Source: Cellvibrionales bacterium UBA2618
GTDB taxonomy: Bacteria > Pseudomonadota > Gammaproteobacteria > Pseudomonadales > Porticoccaceae
Direction: 5' to 3'
Length of the DNA: 30,969 nt
NCBI GenBank assembly: GCA_002339165.1
Contig: DDJS01000142.1
Location: 5,836-36,804 of the forward strand
Under the pieces are notes generated by a model. It was not told the origin of the DNA, did not search any database, and saw only the letters and a program-made list of their open reading frames with translations. Position 1 is the first letter of the stretch. The number at the start of each line of letters is the position of its first letter. Both the position numbers and the translations under genes were made by a program. Shown piece after piece: positions 16,122 to 23,358 of the stretch.

Positions 16122-16943
16122 ATGCCAGTTATCAAGAGAAAGCCAACCTCGCCAGGACGCCGTTTCGTCGTCAGCGTGGTCAACCCCGAATTGCACAAAG
16201 GTGCACCGCACGGGCCGCTGTTGGCACCTAAGAAGCGTACTGGTGGTCGTAATTCCAGCGGTCGCATCACCACTCGGCACGTCGGTGGTGGGCACAAGCA
16301 ACACTATAGGATTATAGATTTTAAGCGCAACAAAGACGGCATTCCGGCGTTGGTTGAGCGGCTCGAGTACGACCCTAACCGTAGTGCAAACATCGCGCTG
16401 GTTTGTTATGCGGATGGTGAGCGCCGTTACATTATTGCACCCAAGGGCGTCAGTGCGGGCGATCGCTTGATGTCTGGCGCAGATGCGCCCATCAAGGTCG
16501 GAAATACTCTGCCAATCCGCAATATTCCAGTCGGCTCGGTAATACATTGTGTCGAGATGAAGCCGGGTAAGGGTGCGCAGATAGCGCGCAGTGCTGCTGC
16601 CTCCGTGCAGTTGGTAGCCCGTGAGGGTACCTACGCGACGCTGCGGTTGCGCAGCGGCGAAATGCGCAAAGTGTTGTCCGATTGTCGCGGTACGATTGGC
16701 GAGGTGTCCAATAGTGAACACAGCTTGCGGTCGCTTGGTAAGGCGGGGGCTGCGCGGTGGCGTGGAGTGCGCCCGACGGTTCGCGGCGTGGCAATGAATC
16801 CGGTCGATCATCCGCATGGAGGTGGCGAAGGCCGTACCTCTGGTGGTCGTCATCCGGTATCCCCGTGGGGTATGCCCACTAAGGGATACAAGACGCGCAA
16901 GAACAAGCGCACTGATAAATATATCCTTCGTCGTCGCAAATAG
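16122..16943 (+). CDS. rplB: Large-subunit ribosomal protein uL2
   Basis: 50S protein needed for subunit association and the peptidyl transferase centre. It has 273 residues, the E. coli length. The C-terminal MNPVDHPHGGGEG carries the conserved histidine implicated in the catalytic centre of the ribosome, and the RNA-binding domain includes GGGHKQHYRIIDFKRNK. GGGGA precedes the ATG. In the S10 operon, followed after 37 nt by rpsS. Confidence 0.98.
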   Translation: MPVIKRKPTSPGRRFVVSVVNPELHKGAPHGPLLAPKKRTGGRNSSGRITTRHVGGGHKQHYRIIDFKRNKDGIPALVERLEYDPNRSANIALVCYADGERRYIIAPKGVSAGDRLMSGADAPIKVGNTLPIRNIPVGSVIHCVEMKPGKGAQIARSAAASVQLVAREGTYATLRLRSGEMRKVLSDCRGTIGEVSNSEHSLRSLGKAGAARWRGVRPTVRGVAMNPVDHPHGGGEGRTSGGRHPVSPWGMPTKGYKTRKNKRTDKYILRRRK

Positions 16944-16980
16944 ACGTCGATCCGCAAAATATTAGAAGAGGAGTGCCAAG

Positions 16981-17256
16981 GTGCCACGCTCGCTGAAGAA
17001 AGGACCATTTGTAGACCTTCACCTCGTTAAGAAGGTCGAGGCCGCTGTTGCGACCAAAGATCGACGGCCGATCAAAACTTGGTCGCGTCGGTCGATGATA
17101 CTGCCTGATATGGTCGGGTTGACGATTGCCATCCACAACGGTCGACAGCACATCCCAGTGCTGATCAACGAAGAGATGGTAGGCCATAAATTGGGCGAAT
17201 TTTCGCCAACGCGCACCTATCGAGGGCACGCGGCTGACAAGAAGTCGAAGCGCTAA
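16981..17256 (+). CDS. rpsS: Small-subunit ribosomal protein uS19
   Basis: 30S head protein that contacts the A-site tRNA and pairs with S13. It has 91 residues (92 in E. coli). MPRSLKKGPFVDLHLVKKV and GHKLGEFSPTRTYRGH are diagnostic. The start is GTG at 16981 with AAGAGGAG (16966-16973) 7 nt upstream, and the protein start matches the family exactly. rplV follows after 31 nt and also starts with GTG. Confidence 0.98.
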   Translation: MPRSLKKGPFVDLHLVKKVEAAVATKDRRPIKTWSRRSMILPDMVGLTIAIHNGRQHIPVLINEEMVGHKLGEFSPTRTYRGHAADKKSKR

Positions 17257-17287
17257 GCGCGGCGACGGCTGAAAGAGGATTGATACG

Positions 17288-17620
17288 GTGGAAGTAGCAG
17301 CAGTTTTAAAAGGGGCCAAAATTTCAGCGCAGAAAGTGCGTCTGGTTGCGGACCAGGTGCGCGGCAAGCCGGTTGAAGAGGCTCTGGATATACTTCAGTT
17401 CAGCGGACGAAAGGGCGCGGACATCATGAAGAAGGTGCTCGAGTCGGCGATTGCTAACGCCGAGCATAATGCCGGAGCAGACGTTGATGAGCTTTTCGTG
17501 ACAACCGTGTTTGTCGACGAGGGCGTGACGATGAAACGCATTAAACCAAGAGCTAAAGGGCGCGCTGATCGAATACTTAAGCGCAGCTGCCATATTACAG
17601 TCAAAGTTGCTGAGAAGTAG
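17288..17620 (+). CDS. rplV: Large-subunit ribosomal protein uL22
   Basis: 50S protein with a beta-hairpin that narrows the exit tunnel. It has 110 residues, the E. coli length. The core ISAQKVRLVADQVRGKPVEEAL and the C-terminal hairpin with MKRIKPRAKGRADRILKR are typical, and the tunnel tip shows no deletion. The GTG start is preceded by AAGAGGA (17273-17279). rpsC follows after 24 nt. Confidence 0.97.
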   Translation: MEVAAVLKGAKISAQKVRLVADQVRGKPVEEALDILQFSGRKGADIMKKVLESAIANAEHNAGADVDELFVTTVFVDEGVTMKRIKPRAKGRADRILKRSCHITVKVAEK

Positions 17621-17644
17621 AGCAGAGGTTCGGGAGACCACTCA

Positions 17645-18322
17645 ATGGGCCAAAAAGTACATCCAACCGGTATTCGTCTGGGCATCGTTAAGAAGCACAG
17701 CTCGACTTGGTACGCAGGCAATAAAGATTACGCTGAGAAGCTGTATCAGGATCTAACCGTTCGCGATTTTATTCGCAAGCGCTTGGCTCATGCTTCGGTC
17801 AGTCGGGTTGATATAGAGCGCCCATCAGACAGCGCTCGCATCACAATTCACACAGCACGGCCAGGCATCGTTATCGGTAAAAAGGGCGAAGATGTTGAGC
17901 GCCTCCGAAACGAAGTCGCCAAGCAGATGAATTGTGCTGTGCACATCAATATTGAAGAGATTCGTAAGCCAGATCTCGACGCATCGCTGACGGCCCAAAA
18001 CGTCGCTCAGCAACTGGAGCGTCGGGTGATGTTTCGTCGAGCGATGAAGCGCGCGGTGCAAAATGCCATGCGCGGAGGTGCGCTAGGGGTAAAAATTCAG
18101 GTTGGTGGTCGACTCAATGGCGCCGAGATTGCACGGTCAGAGTGGTACAGGGAAGGGCGAGTGCCGCTGCACACGCTGCGCGCAGATATCGATTATGCGA
18201 CGGCTGAAGGAAACACAACTTATGGCGTGATCGGCGTCAAAGTGTGGATCTTTAAAGGCGAAGTTCTCGGTGGCGAGCAGCAGGAAGCGCCTGCCAGCAA
18301 AGAAAAAAGTAACAGGAAATAA
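17645..18322 (+). CDS. rpsC: Small-subunit ribosomal protein uS3
   Basis: 30S protein at the mRNA entry tunnel with helicase activity. It has 225 residues (233 in E. coli), the difference being in the variable C-terminal tail. MGQKVHPTGIRLGI and the KH-domain motif GIVIGKKGEDVERLR are clear, as is GGRLNGAEIARSEWYREGR. GGGAG (17632-17636) is 8 nt before the ATG. rplP follows after 19 nt. Confidence 0.98.
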   Translation: MGQKVHPTGIRLGIVKKHSSTWYAGNKDYAEKLYQDLTVRDFIRKRLAHASVSRVDIERPSDSARITIHTARPGIVIGKKGEDVERLRNEVAKQMNCAVHINIEEIRKPDLDASLTAQNVAQQLERRVMFRRAMKRAVQNAMRGGALGVKIQVGGRLNGAEIARSEWYREGRVPLHTLRADIDYATAEGNTTYGVIGVKVWIFKGEVLGGEQQEAPASKEKSNRK

Positions 18323-18341
18323 GCGAGAAGGGTAACGCGAC

Positions 18342-18755
18342 ATGTTGCAACCAAAACGTACAAAATTTCGCAAGATGCACAAGGGCCGCAACCGCGGTTT
18401 GGCGCTGCGTGGCAGTAAGGTAAGCTTTGGCGAGTTCGGTTTAAAAGCGACGGGGCGCGGCCGCTTAACAGCGCGTCAGATCGAAGCGGCTCGGCGAGCT
18501 ATCTCCAGGCACATTAAGCGTGGTGGGAAAATATGGATCCGAGTATTTCCGGACAAGCCAATTACTCAAAAGCCTCTAGAGGTTCGCATGGGTAAGGGCA
18601 AGGGTAATGTAGAATACTGGGTGGCGCTGATCCAGCCGGGTCGGGTTATCTATGAAATGGAAGGCGTCAACGAAGAGTTGGCGCGAGAGGCGTTCGCACT
18701 GGCCGCAGCCAAACTGCCCATAGCGACAACATTTGTTAAACGTTCGGTGATGTGA
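18342..18755 (+). CDS. rplP: Large-subunit ribosomal protein uL16
   Basis: 50S protein near the A-site tRNA elbow. It has 137 residues, one more than E. coli because of a single extra residue in the loop LALRGSKVSFG. The invariant MLQPKRTKFRKMHKGRNRG opens it. The arginine of EVRMGKGKG (R82, equal to E. coli R81) is the residue hydroxylated by RoxA/YcfD in E. coli. AGAAGGG lies upstream of the ATG. Its stop TGA is 2 nt before the rpmC ATG, so the two are likely coupled. Confidence 0.98.
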   Translation: MLQPKRTKFRKMHKGRNRGLALRGSKVSFGEFGLKATGRGRLTARQIEAARRAISRHIKRGGKIWIRVFPDKPITQKPLEVRMGKGKGNVEYWVALIQPGRVIYEMEGVNEELAREAFALAAAKLPIATTFVKRSVM

Positions 18756-18757
18756 TT

Positions 18758-18949
18758 ATGAAAGCTAGCGAATTGCGCGAAAAGTCGACTGATGAGCTGA
18801 AAGAGGCGTTAAACGGCGAGCACAAACAGCAGTTTAAACTGCGAATGCAGTTAGCGACGGGGCAGTTGTCGGAGACCCATCTGGTCAAGTTGGCGCGCCG
18901 TAATGCTGCAAAGATTAAAACAGTCCTGAACCAGAAAGCCGGAGAGTAG
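18758..18949 (+). CDS. rpmC: Large-subunit ribosomal protein uL29
   Basis: Small 50S protein at the tunnel exit next to L23. I place the start at the ATG at 18758 and not at the in-frame GTG at 18752: the protein then begins MKASELREKSTDEL like the family and has 63 residues, the E. coli length. GGTGA at 18746-18750, within rplP, can serve as its ribosome-binding site. rpsQ starts 2 nt after its stop. Confidence 0.96.
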   Translation: MKASELREKSTDELKEALNGEHKQQFKLRMQLATGQLSETHLVKLARRNAAKIKTVLNQKAGE

Positions 18950-18951
18950 AG

Positions 18952-19215
18952 ATGTCCGAAAGCAAAACGAACACGCGCAATCTGACTGGCAGGATTACCA
19001 GTGACAAGATGGATAAGACCATCACGGTGATGGTTGAGCGCCGCGTCAAGCACCCAGTGTATGGTAAGATTTTGACCAAGTCGTCGAAGATCAAGGCGCA
19101 CGATGAGAGTAATGACGCGCAAATGGGTGACTTGGTGACGATCGCTGAGTGCCGACCTATATCTAAGCATAAGTCTTGGGTACTGGTAAATGTGGATGAG
19201 CGAGCAACCGCGTAG
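18952..19215 (+). CDS. rpsQ: Small-subunit ribosomal protein uS17
   Basis: Primary 16S rRNA-binding protein with an OB fold. It has 87 residues (84 in E. coli). LTGRITSDKMDKTITVMVERRVKHPVYGK is the family core (quoted in part: SDKMDKTITV and RVKHPVYGK). GGAGAG within the last codons of rpmC serves as ribosome-binding site. This is the last gene of the classical S10 operon; only 36 nt without a recognisable promoter or terminator separate it from rplN, so S10 and spc genes are probably transcribed together. Confidence 0.96.
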   Translation: MSESKTNTRNLTGRITSDKMDKTITVMVERRVKHPVYGKILTKSSKIKAHDESNDAQMGDLVTIAECRPISKHKSWVLVNVDERATA

Positions 19216-19251
19216 TAATACTGCGGAACGCCTAAGTGACAGGGTAAGAAA

Positions 19252-19620
19252 ATGATTCAAACAGAAAGTTATCTCGATGTGGCAGACAACAGCGGTGCAC
19301 GGCGTGTAATGTGTATCAAGGTGCTCGGCGGATCGCATCGGCGCTACGCGCGGGTGGGTGATATCATCAAAGTCACGGTCAAAGAGGCGATTCCTCGCGG
19401 CAAAGTTAAGAAAGGTCAGGTGATGAGCGCTGTCGTGGTGCGCACCAAAAAGGGTCTGCGTCGGCAGGACGGTAGTTTGATCAAGTTTGATGACAATGCA
19501 GCGGTGCTGTTAAACGCCAGTATGGCGCCAGTGGGAACGCGCATTTTTGGGCCAGTTACACGCGAGCTGCGAACCGAGCGCTTCATGCGTATCATTTCGC
19601 TGGCCCCGGAAGTTCTCTAG
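19252..19620 (+). CDS. rplN: Large-subunit ribosomal protein uL14
   Basis: 50S protein at the subunit interface, target of the silencing factor RsfS. It has 122 residues (123 in E. coli). MIQTESYLDVADNSGARRVMC and RELRTERFMRIISLAPEVL (the ends of the protein) are diagnostic. AGGGTAAG lies before the ATG. It is the first gene of the spc set; rplX follows after 14 nt. Confidence 0.98.
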   Translation: MIQTESYLDVADNSGARRVMCIKVLGGSHRRYARVGDIIKVTVKEAIPRGKVKKGQVMSAVVVRTKKGLRRQDGSLIKFDDNAAVLLNASMAPVGTRIFGPVTRELRTERFMRIISLAPEVL

Positions 19621-19634
19621 GAGAGGATGTAGAT

Positions 19635-19955
19635 ATGGCGATGTCAAAAATTAAGCGCGATGATGAAGTGATTGTCATTGCCGGTAAGGACAAGGGCAAG
19701 CGCGGCAAAGTGGTCAAGGTGTTGGAAAAAAACCGCTTGATCGTAGCCGGTGTTCAGATGATTAAAAAGCACCAGAAGCCCAATCCGCAAGCAGGTATTC
19801 CAGGTGGAATTATTGAGCGCGAGGCGCCCATACAGGTGTCCAACGTGGCGATTTTCAACGCTGCAACGAGCAAGGCAGACCGCGTCGGGTTTAAATTCCA
19901 AGATGATAAAAAGATTCGCGTCTTCAAGTCTAACGGCGAAGCCGTAGACGCCTAA
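19635..19955 (+). CDS. rplX: Large-subunit ribosomal protein uL24
   Basis: 50S assembly initiator protein. It has 106 residues (104 in E. coli). The KOW motif VIAGKDKGKRGKVVKVL is at the N-terminal end, and IQVSNVAIFNAATSKADRVGF is the conserved C-terminal part. GGAGAGGA overlaps the rplN stop and serves as ribosome-binding site. rplE follows after 17 nt. Confidence 0.97.
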   Translation: MAMSKIKRDDEVIVIAGKDKGKRGKVVKVLEKNRLIVAGVQMIKKHQKPNPQAGIPGGIIEREAPIQVSNVAIFNAATSKADRVGFKFQDDKKIRVFKSNGEAVDA

Positions 19956-19972
19956 GGTAACAGGGAAATAAC

Positions 19973-20512
19973 ATGGCCAGGCTGCAACAACTATATAAAA
20001 ACGAATTGGTAGCGAAACTTAAGTCAGAGTTGGCGTTAGACAACGTGATGGAAGTTCCGCGGATTACCAAGATCACGCTGAACATGGGTGTAGGCGAAGC
20101 GATTGGCGACAAAAAGTCGCTCGAGAGCGCGGTGGCTGACTTGACCCTGATCGCCGGGCAAAAGCCAGTTATCAATAATGCGCGCAAGTCTATCGCTGGC
20201 TTCAAGGTTCGGCAGGGATGGCCGATTGGTACCAAGGTAACGTTGCGCAGCCAGCGGATGTATGAGTTTTTGGAGCGTTTGGTCGGCATAGCGATCCCAC
20301 GGATTCGGGATTTTCGCGGCGTCAGCCCAAAGCAGTTCGATGGTCGAGGTAATTTTTCGATGGGGATCAATGAGCAGATTATCTTCCCCGAGATCGATTA
20401 TGAGAAGATTGATAAGTTGCGCGGGATGGATATCACCATTACCACGACGGCACGCAATGACGACGAAGGGCGGGCGCTTTTAAGAGCCTTCAACTTCCCT
20501 CTAAAAGGTTAA
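19973..20512 (+). CDS. rplE: Large-subunit ribosomal protein uL5
   Basis: 5S rRNA-binding protein of the central protuberance. It has 179 residues, the E. coli length. VPRITKITLNMGVGEA and RIRDFRGVSPKQFDGRGN are diagnostic. AGGGA precedes the ATG. The rpsN ATG follows after 5 nt with its ribosome-binding site inside rplE, which implies coupling. Confidence 0.98.
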   Translation: MARLQQLYKNELVAKLKSELALDNVMEVPRITKITLNMGVGEAIGDKKSLESAVADLTLIAGQKPVINNARKSIAGFKVRQGWPIGTKVTLRSQRMYEFLERLVGIAIPRIRDFRGVSPKQFDGRGNFSMGINEQIIFPEIDYEKIDKLRGMDITITTTARNDDEGRALLRAFNFPLKG

Positions 20513-20517
20513 ACGAA

Positions 20518-20823
20518 ATGGCAAAAGTATCGATGGTAGAGCGCGAGAAACGTCGCACCAAGACAGTCGCAAAGTACGCCGAAAAACGCGCTGAGTTGAA
20601 GGCCGCGATTGGTAATGTCGAGCTGTCTGACGAAGAGCGGTGGGATGCGCAATTGAAGTTGCAACAGTTGCCGCGTGACGCCAGTCCAGTGCGCCAGCAA
20701 AACCGCTGTCGCATAACCGGCCGTCCCCACGGTGTTTATAGAAAGTTTGGCCTGTGCCGAAATAAACTGCGCGAAGCAGCGATGCGCGGTGAAGTTCCCG
20801 GACTTGTTAAGTCTAGCTGGTAG
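20518..20823 (+). CDS. rpsN: Small-subunit ribosomal protein uS14, zinc-free form
   Basis: 30S head protein. It has 101 residues, the long form without CxxC zinc ligands, as in E. coli. The C-terminal part NRCRITGRPHGVYRKFGLCR and MRGEVPGLVKSSW is invariant. AAGG within the rplE 3' end lies upstream. rpsH follows after 19 nt. Confidence 0.98.
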   Translation: MAKVSMVEREKRRTKTVAKYAEKRAELKAAIGNVELSDEERWDAQLKLQQLPRDASPVRQQNRCRITGRPHGVYRKFGLCRNKLREAAMRGEVPGLVKSSW

Positions 20824-20842
20824 GGTTGAGGAGCGTTATTTT

Positions 20843-21235
20843 ATGAGTATGCAAGATCCAGTTTCAGATATGTTGACGCGCATCCGCAACGCGCACCACC
20901 GCAGTAAGCCCGACGTCAGTATGCCGTCGTCAAAGCTTAAGGTTTCTTTGGCCGCGGTTTTGCAGAGCGAGGGTTACATCGAAGGCTATAGCGTGAGTGA
21001 CGAGATAAAGCCATCGCTGACGCTCGCTTTGAAGTATTTTGAGGGCAAGCCGGTCATCGCCGAGATTGACCGTATCAGCAAACCGAGTCTTAGGCGCTAC
21101 AGCGGCAGTGGTGATTTGCCCAAGGTACGTAGTGGCCTGGGCGTGGCGATTATCTCTACCAGTCAGGGCGTTATGACTGATCGTGCTGCGCGCGCTGCCG
21201 GAATTGGTGGCGAAGTGCTTTGCACGGTATTTTAA
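20843..21235 (+). CDS. rpsH: Small-subunit ribosomal protein uS8
   Basis: Central-domain 16S rRNA-binding protein; in E. coli it is the translational repressor of the spc operon. The ATG at 20843 gives 130 residues, the E. coli length, and the family start MSMQDPVSDMLTRIRNA; the frame is open further upstream to 20732, but that part overlaps rpsN and is not S8. GAGGAG lies a few bases upstream. The C-terminal GVAIISTSQGVMTDRAARAA is diagnostic. rplF follows after 12 nt. Confidence 0.98.
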   Translation: MSMQDPVSDMLTRIRNAHHRSKPDVSMPSSKLKVSLAAVLQSEGYIEGYSVSDEIKPSLTLALKYFEGKPVIAEIDRISKPSLRRYSGSGDLPKVRSGLGVAIISTSQGVMTDRAARAAGIGGEVLCTVF

Positions 21236-21247
21236 TAGGATTGAACG

Positions 21248-21781
21248 ATGTCTAGAGTTGCAAAAAACCCCATTCAGGTACCCAGTGGCGTGCAAGTGAC
21301 GCTGAGTGGCGATGAGATTGTGGTAAAAGGCGCCAAAGGCGCGCTGTCGATGCCGATAAATGCTGAAGTAGCGGTGGCCGAGGAGAGCGGGGTGTTAACT
21401 TTTGCCGCGCGCTCGTCGGGAAACTTCGCAAATGCCATGTCTGGCACCACGCGCGCTCTGGTCAATAATATGGTGACTGGTGTCAGCGTCGGGTTCGAAA
21501 AAAAGTTAGAACTAGTGGGTGTCGGTTACCGCGCCCAGGTACAGGGCAGCAACGTTAATTTAACGCTGGGGTTCTCGCACCCAGTGGTGTATGCATTGCC
21601 CGAGGGTGTGACTGCCGAGACGCCCAGCCAGACCGAGGTATTGTTGAAGTCTTCGGACAAGCAAAAACTGGGTCAGGCCGCCGCAGAGATTCGCGCGTTC
21701 CGGCCACCGGAGCCCTACAAAGGCAAAGGTGTGCGGATAGATGGTGAGCGCATAAGACGCAAAGAAGCTAAGAAAAAGTAA
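21248..21781 (+). CDS. rplF: Large-subunit ribosomal protein uL6
   Basis: 50S protein near the GTPase-associated centre. It has 177 residues, the E. coli length. MSRVAKNPIQVPSGV and the C-terminal FRPPEPYKGKGVR are diagnostic. AGGA at 21237-21240 is 7 nt before the ATG. rplR follows after 9 nt. Confidence 0.98.
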   Translation: MSRVAKNPIQVPSGVQVTLSGDEIVVKGAKGALSMPINAEVAVAEESGVLTFAARSSGNFANAMSGTTRALVNNMVTGVSVGFEKKLELVGVGYRAQVQGSNVNLTLGFSHPVVYALPEGVTAETPSQTEVLLKSSDKQKLGQAAAEIRAFRPPEPYKGKGVRIDGERIRRKEAKKK

Positions 21782-21790
21782 CAGGGTGAG

Positions 21791-22144
21791 ATGATGAGCG
21801 ACAAAAAAGTTTCCCGCCAACGCCGAGCTCGGCGAGTGCGAATGAAGATCCGCGAGTTGGGTGCTACGCGCCTGTGCGTCAATCGAACCCCGCGGCACAT
21901 CTATGCGCAGGTCATAGGCGCCAACGGTGATCGTGTGGTGGCCAGCGCATCGACGCTGGAGGAGGGGTTGCGTTCGGGTAGCACCGGTAACGCCGAAGCG
22001 GCCGCTGTGGTTGGCAAGTTAGTTGCCGAGCGCGCAGTCGCGGCTGGGGTTAAACAGGTGGCGTTCGATCGCAGCGGTTTCAAATATCACGGCCGGATCA
22101 AGGCCTTGGCAGACGCCGCGCGTGAAGCCGGCCTTGAATTTTAA
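21791..22144 (+). CDS. rplR: Large-subunit ribosomal protein uL18
   Basis: 5S rRNA-binding protein of the central protuberance. It has 117 residues, the E. coli length. The start is one of two adjacent ATG codons (21791 or 21794); AGGGTGAG lies upstream and the exact choice is open. LCVNRTPRHIYAQVI and VAFDRSGFKYHGRIKALADA are diagnostic. rpsE follows after 14 nt. Confidence 0.97.
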   Translation: MMSDKKVSRQRRARRVRMKIRELGATRLCVNRTPRHIYAQVIGANGDRVVASASTLEEGLRSGSTGNAEAAAVVGKLVAERAVAAGVKQVAFDRSGFKYHGRIKALADAAREAGLEF

Positions 22145-22158
22145 TAGGTAGATAAGGT

Positions 22159-22668
22159 ATGGCTTTCACAGATCAAAGAGATTCTGCAGCTGAAGGAATG
22201 ATGGAGAAGCTGGTACAGGTCAATCGCGTTGCGAAGACCGTAAAAGGCGGTCGCATATTTGCCTTTACTGCGCTGACGGTGGTCGGCGATGGCAAAGGCA
22301 AGGTCGGTTTCGGCCGCGGTAAAGCCCGCGAGGTGCCACAGGCGATACAAAAGGCTATGGAAGCCGCGCGTCGCAACATGATCGACGTGTCATTGGATGG
22401 TTCAACCATTCAGTACCCGATCAAGGGCATCCATGCTGCTTCTAAGATATACATGCAACCGGCGTCCGAGGGTACTGGTGTCATTGCCGGTGGTGCAATG
22501 CGCGCGGTGTTGGAATTGGCCGGGGTGCAGAATGTTCTAGCTAAGTGCTATGGCTCTACCAATCCGGTTAACGTGGTTCGCGCGACCTTCAATGCTCTGC
22601 AAAACATGCGCTCGCCGGACGACGTGGCGGCCAAGCGTGGTAAGTCAGTAGAAGAGATTCTAAACTAG
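22159..22668 (+). CDS. rpsE: Small-subunit ribosomal protein uS5
   Basis: 30S protein with roles in decoding accuracy and mRNA unwinding at the entry channel. It has 169 residues (167 in E. coli). VNRVAKTVKGGRIFAFTAL and VGFGRGKAREVPQAI are diagnostic; the spectinomycin-related loop TVKGGR is wild type. The nearest purine tracts are AAGG, very close to the ATG, and AGG at 22146-22148, so the ribosome-binding site is weaker than average. A 34-nt gap with a small GCC/GGC stem precedes rpmD. Confidence 0.98.
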   Translation: MAFTDQRDSAAEGMMEKLVQVNRVAKTVKGGRIFAFTALTVVGDGKGKVGFGRGKAREVPQAIQKAMEAARRNMIDVSLDGSTIQYPIKGIHAASKIYMQPASEGTGVIAGGAMRAVLELAGVQNVLAKCYGSTNPVNVVRATFNALQNMRSPDDVAAKRGKSVEEILN

Positions 22669-22702
22669 AGGCCGGAGATTCTCGGCGCGGTGGAAAAATA
22701 TC

Positions 22703-22891
22703 ATGGCAAAAGAAAAAACAATCAAAGTGACTCTGACCAAGAGCACCATTGGGCGATTGAGAAATCATAAGGCGTGCGTTACAGGTCTAGGATTGCGCCG
22801 CATTGGGCACAGCGTGCAGGTAGAAGATACTCCGTCGGTGCGCGGCATGATTAATAAAGTCAACTATATGTTGCAGGTAGAGGAAGCGTAG
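22703..22891 (+). CDS. rpmD: Large-subunit ribosomal protein uL30
   Basis: Small 50S protein, 62 residues (59 in E. coli). KVTLTKSTIGRLRNHKA and GLGLRRIGHSV are diagnostic; it has the short bacterial form. TGGA at 22691-22694 is 8 nt before the ATG. rplO starts 1 nt after its stop, using GAGGAA inside rpmD as its ribosome-binding site. Confidence 0.97.
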   Translation: MAKEKTIKVTLTKSTIGRLRNHKACVTGLGLRRIGHSVQVEDTPSVRGMINKVNYMLQVEEA

Positions 22892-22892
22892 C

Positions 22893-23345
22893 ATGCGTAT
22901 GAATACGTTGAGCCCGGCACCGGGTCGTATAAAAGTCGGCAAACGCGTCGGTCGTGGAAAGGGCAGTGGGATGGGTAAGACCGCTGGTCGAGGCCATAAG
23001 GGCCAGAAGTCGCGTAACGGTGGGTCGGTGCGGCCTGGATTTGAAGGCGGCCAGATGCCCTTGCAAAAGCGCCTACCAAAGTACGGCTTTACGTCGCGTT
23101 TGGCTGCGGTCACCGCTGAAATTCGCCTGTCGGAGCTCAACCTGATTGCCGGTGATGTGGTAGATATCGAATCGCTGCGCGCCGCAGGCTTGATCAACAA
23201 CAGTATTCGTCGCGCTAAGGTTTTTGCCTCTGGTGAAGTCAATAAAGCGCTTACACTGCGCGGTGTTGGAGCGACTAAAGGCGCGCTGGCGGCGATTCAA
23301 GCGGCTGGCGGAAGCTTAGCAGAAGCATCAATAGCAGACGCGTAA
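22893..23345 (+). CDS. rplO: Large-subunit ribosomal protein uL15
   Basis: Late-assembly 50S protein with a long basic N-terminal extension that penetrates 23S rRNA. It has 150 residues (144 in E. coli). The glycine/arginine-rich region GKRVGRGKGSGMGKTAGRG and HKGQKSRNGG, followed by GFEGGQMPLQKRLPKYGF, is diagnostic. GAGGAA (22879-22884) is 8 nt upstream. secY follows after 13 nt. Confidence 0.97.
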   Translation: MRMNTLSPAPGRIKVGKRVGRGKGSGMGKTAGRGHKGQKSRNGGSVRPGFEGGQMPLQKRLPKYGFTSRLAAVTAEIRLSELNLIAGDVVDIESLRAAGLINNSIRRAKVFASGEVNKALTLRGVGATKGALAAIQAAGGSLAEASIADA

Positions 23346-23358
23346 TAAGAGAAGAACT

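Noticed and set aside
15999..16853. 284-codon open frame antisense to rplB and rplW
   Set aside because: Same reason: it lies wholly over conserved ribosomal genes and its composition is that of a reverse-frame shadow.
20732..20842. Upstream in-frame extension of rpsH
   Set aside because: It overlaps the 3' end of rpsN; S8 begins MSMQDPV at 20843 with GAGGAG just upstream and gives the usual 130 residues.
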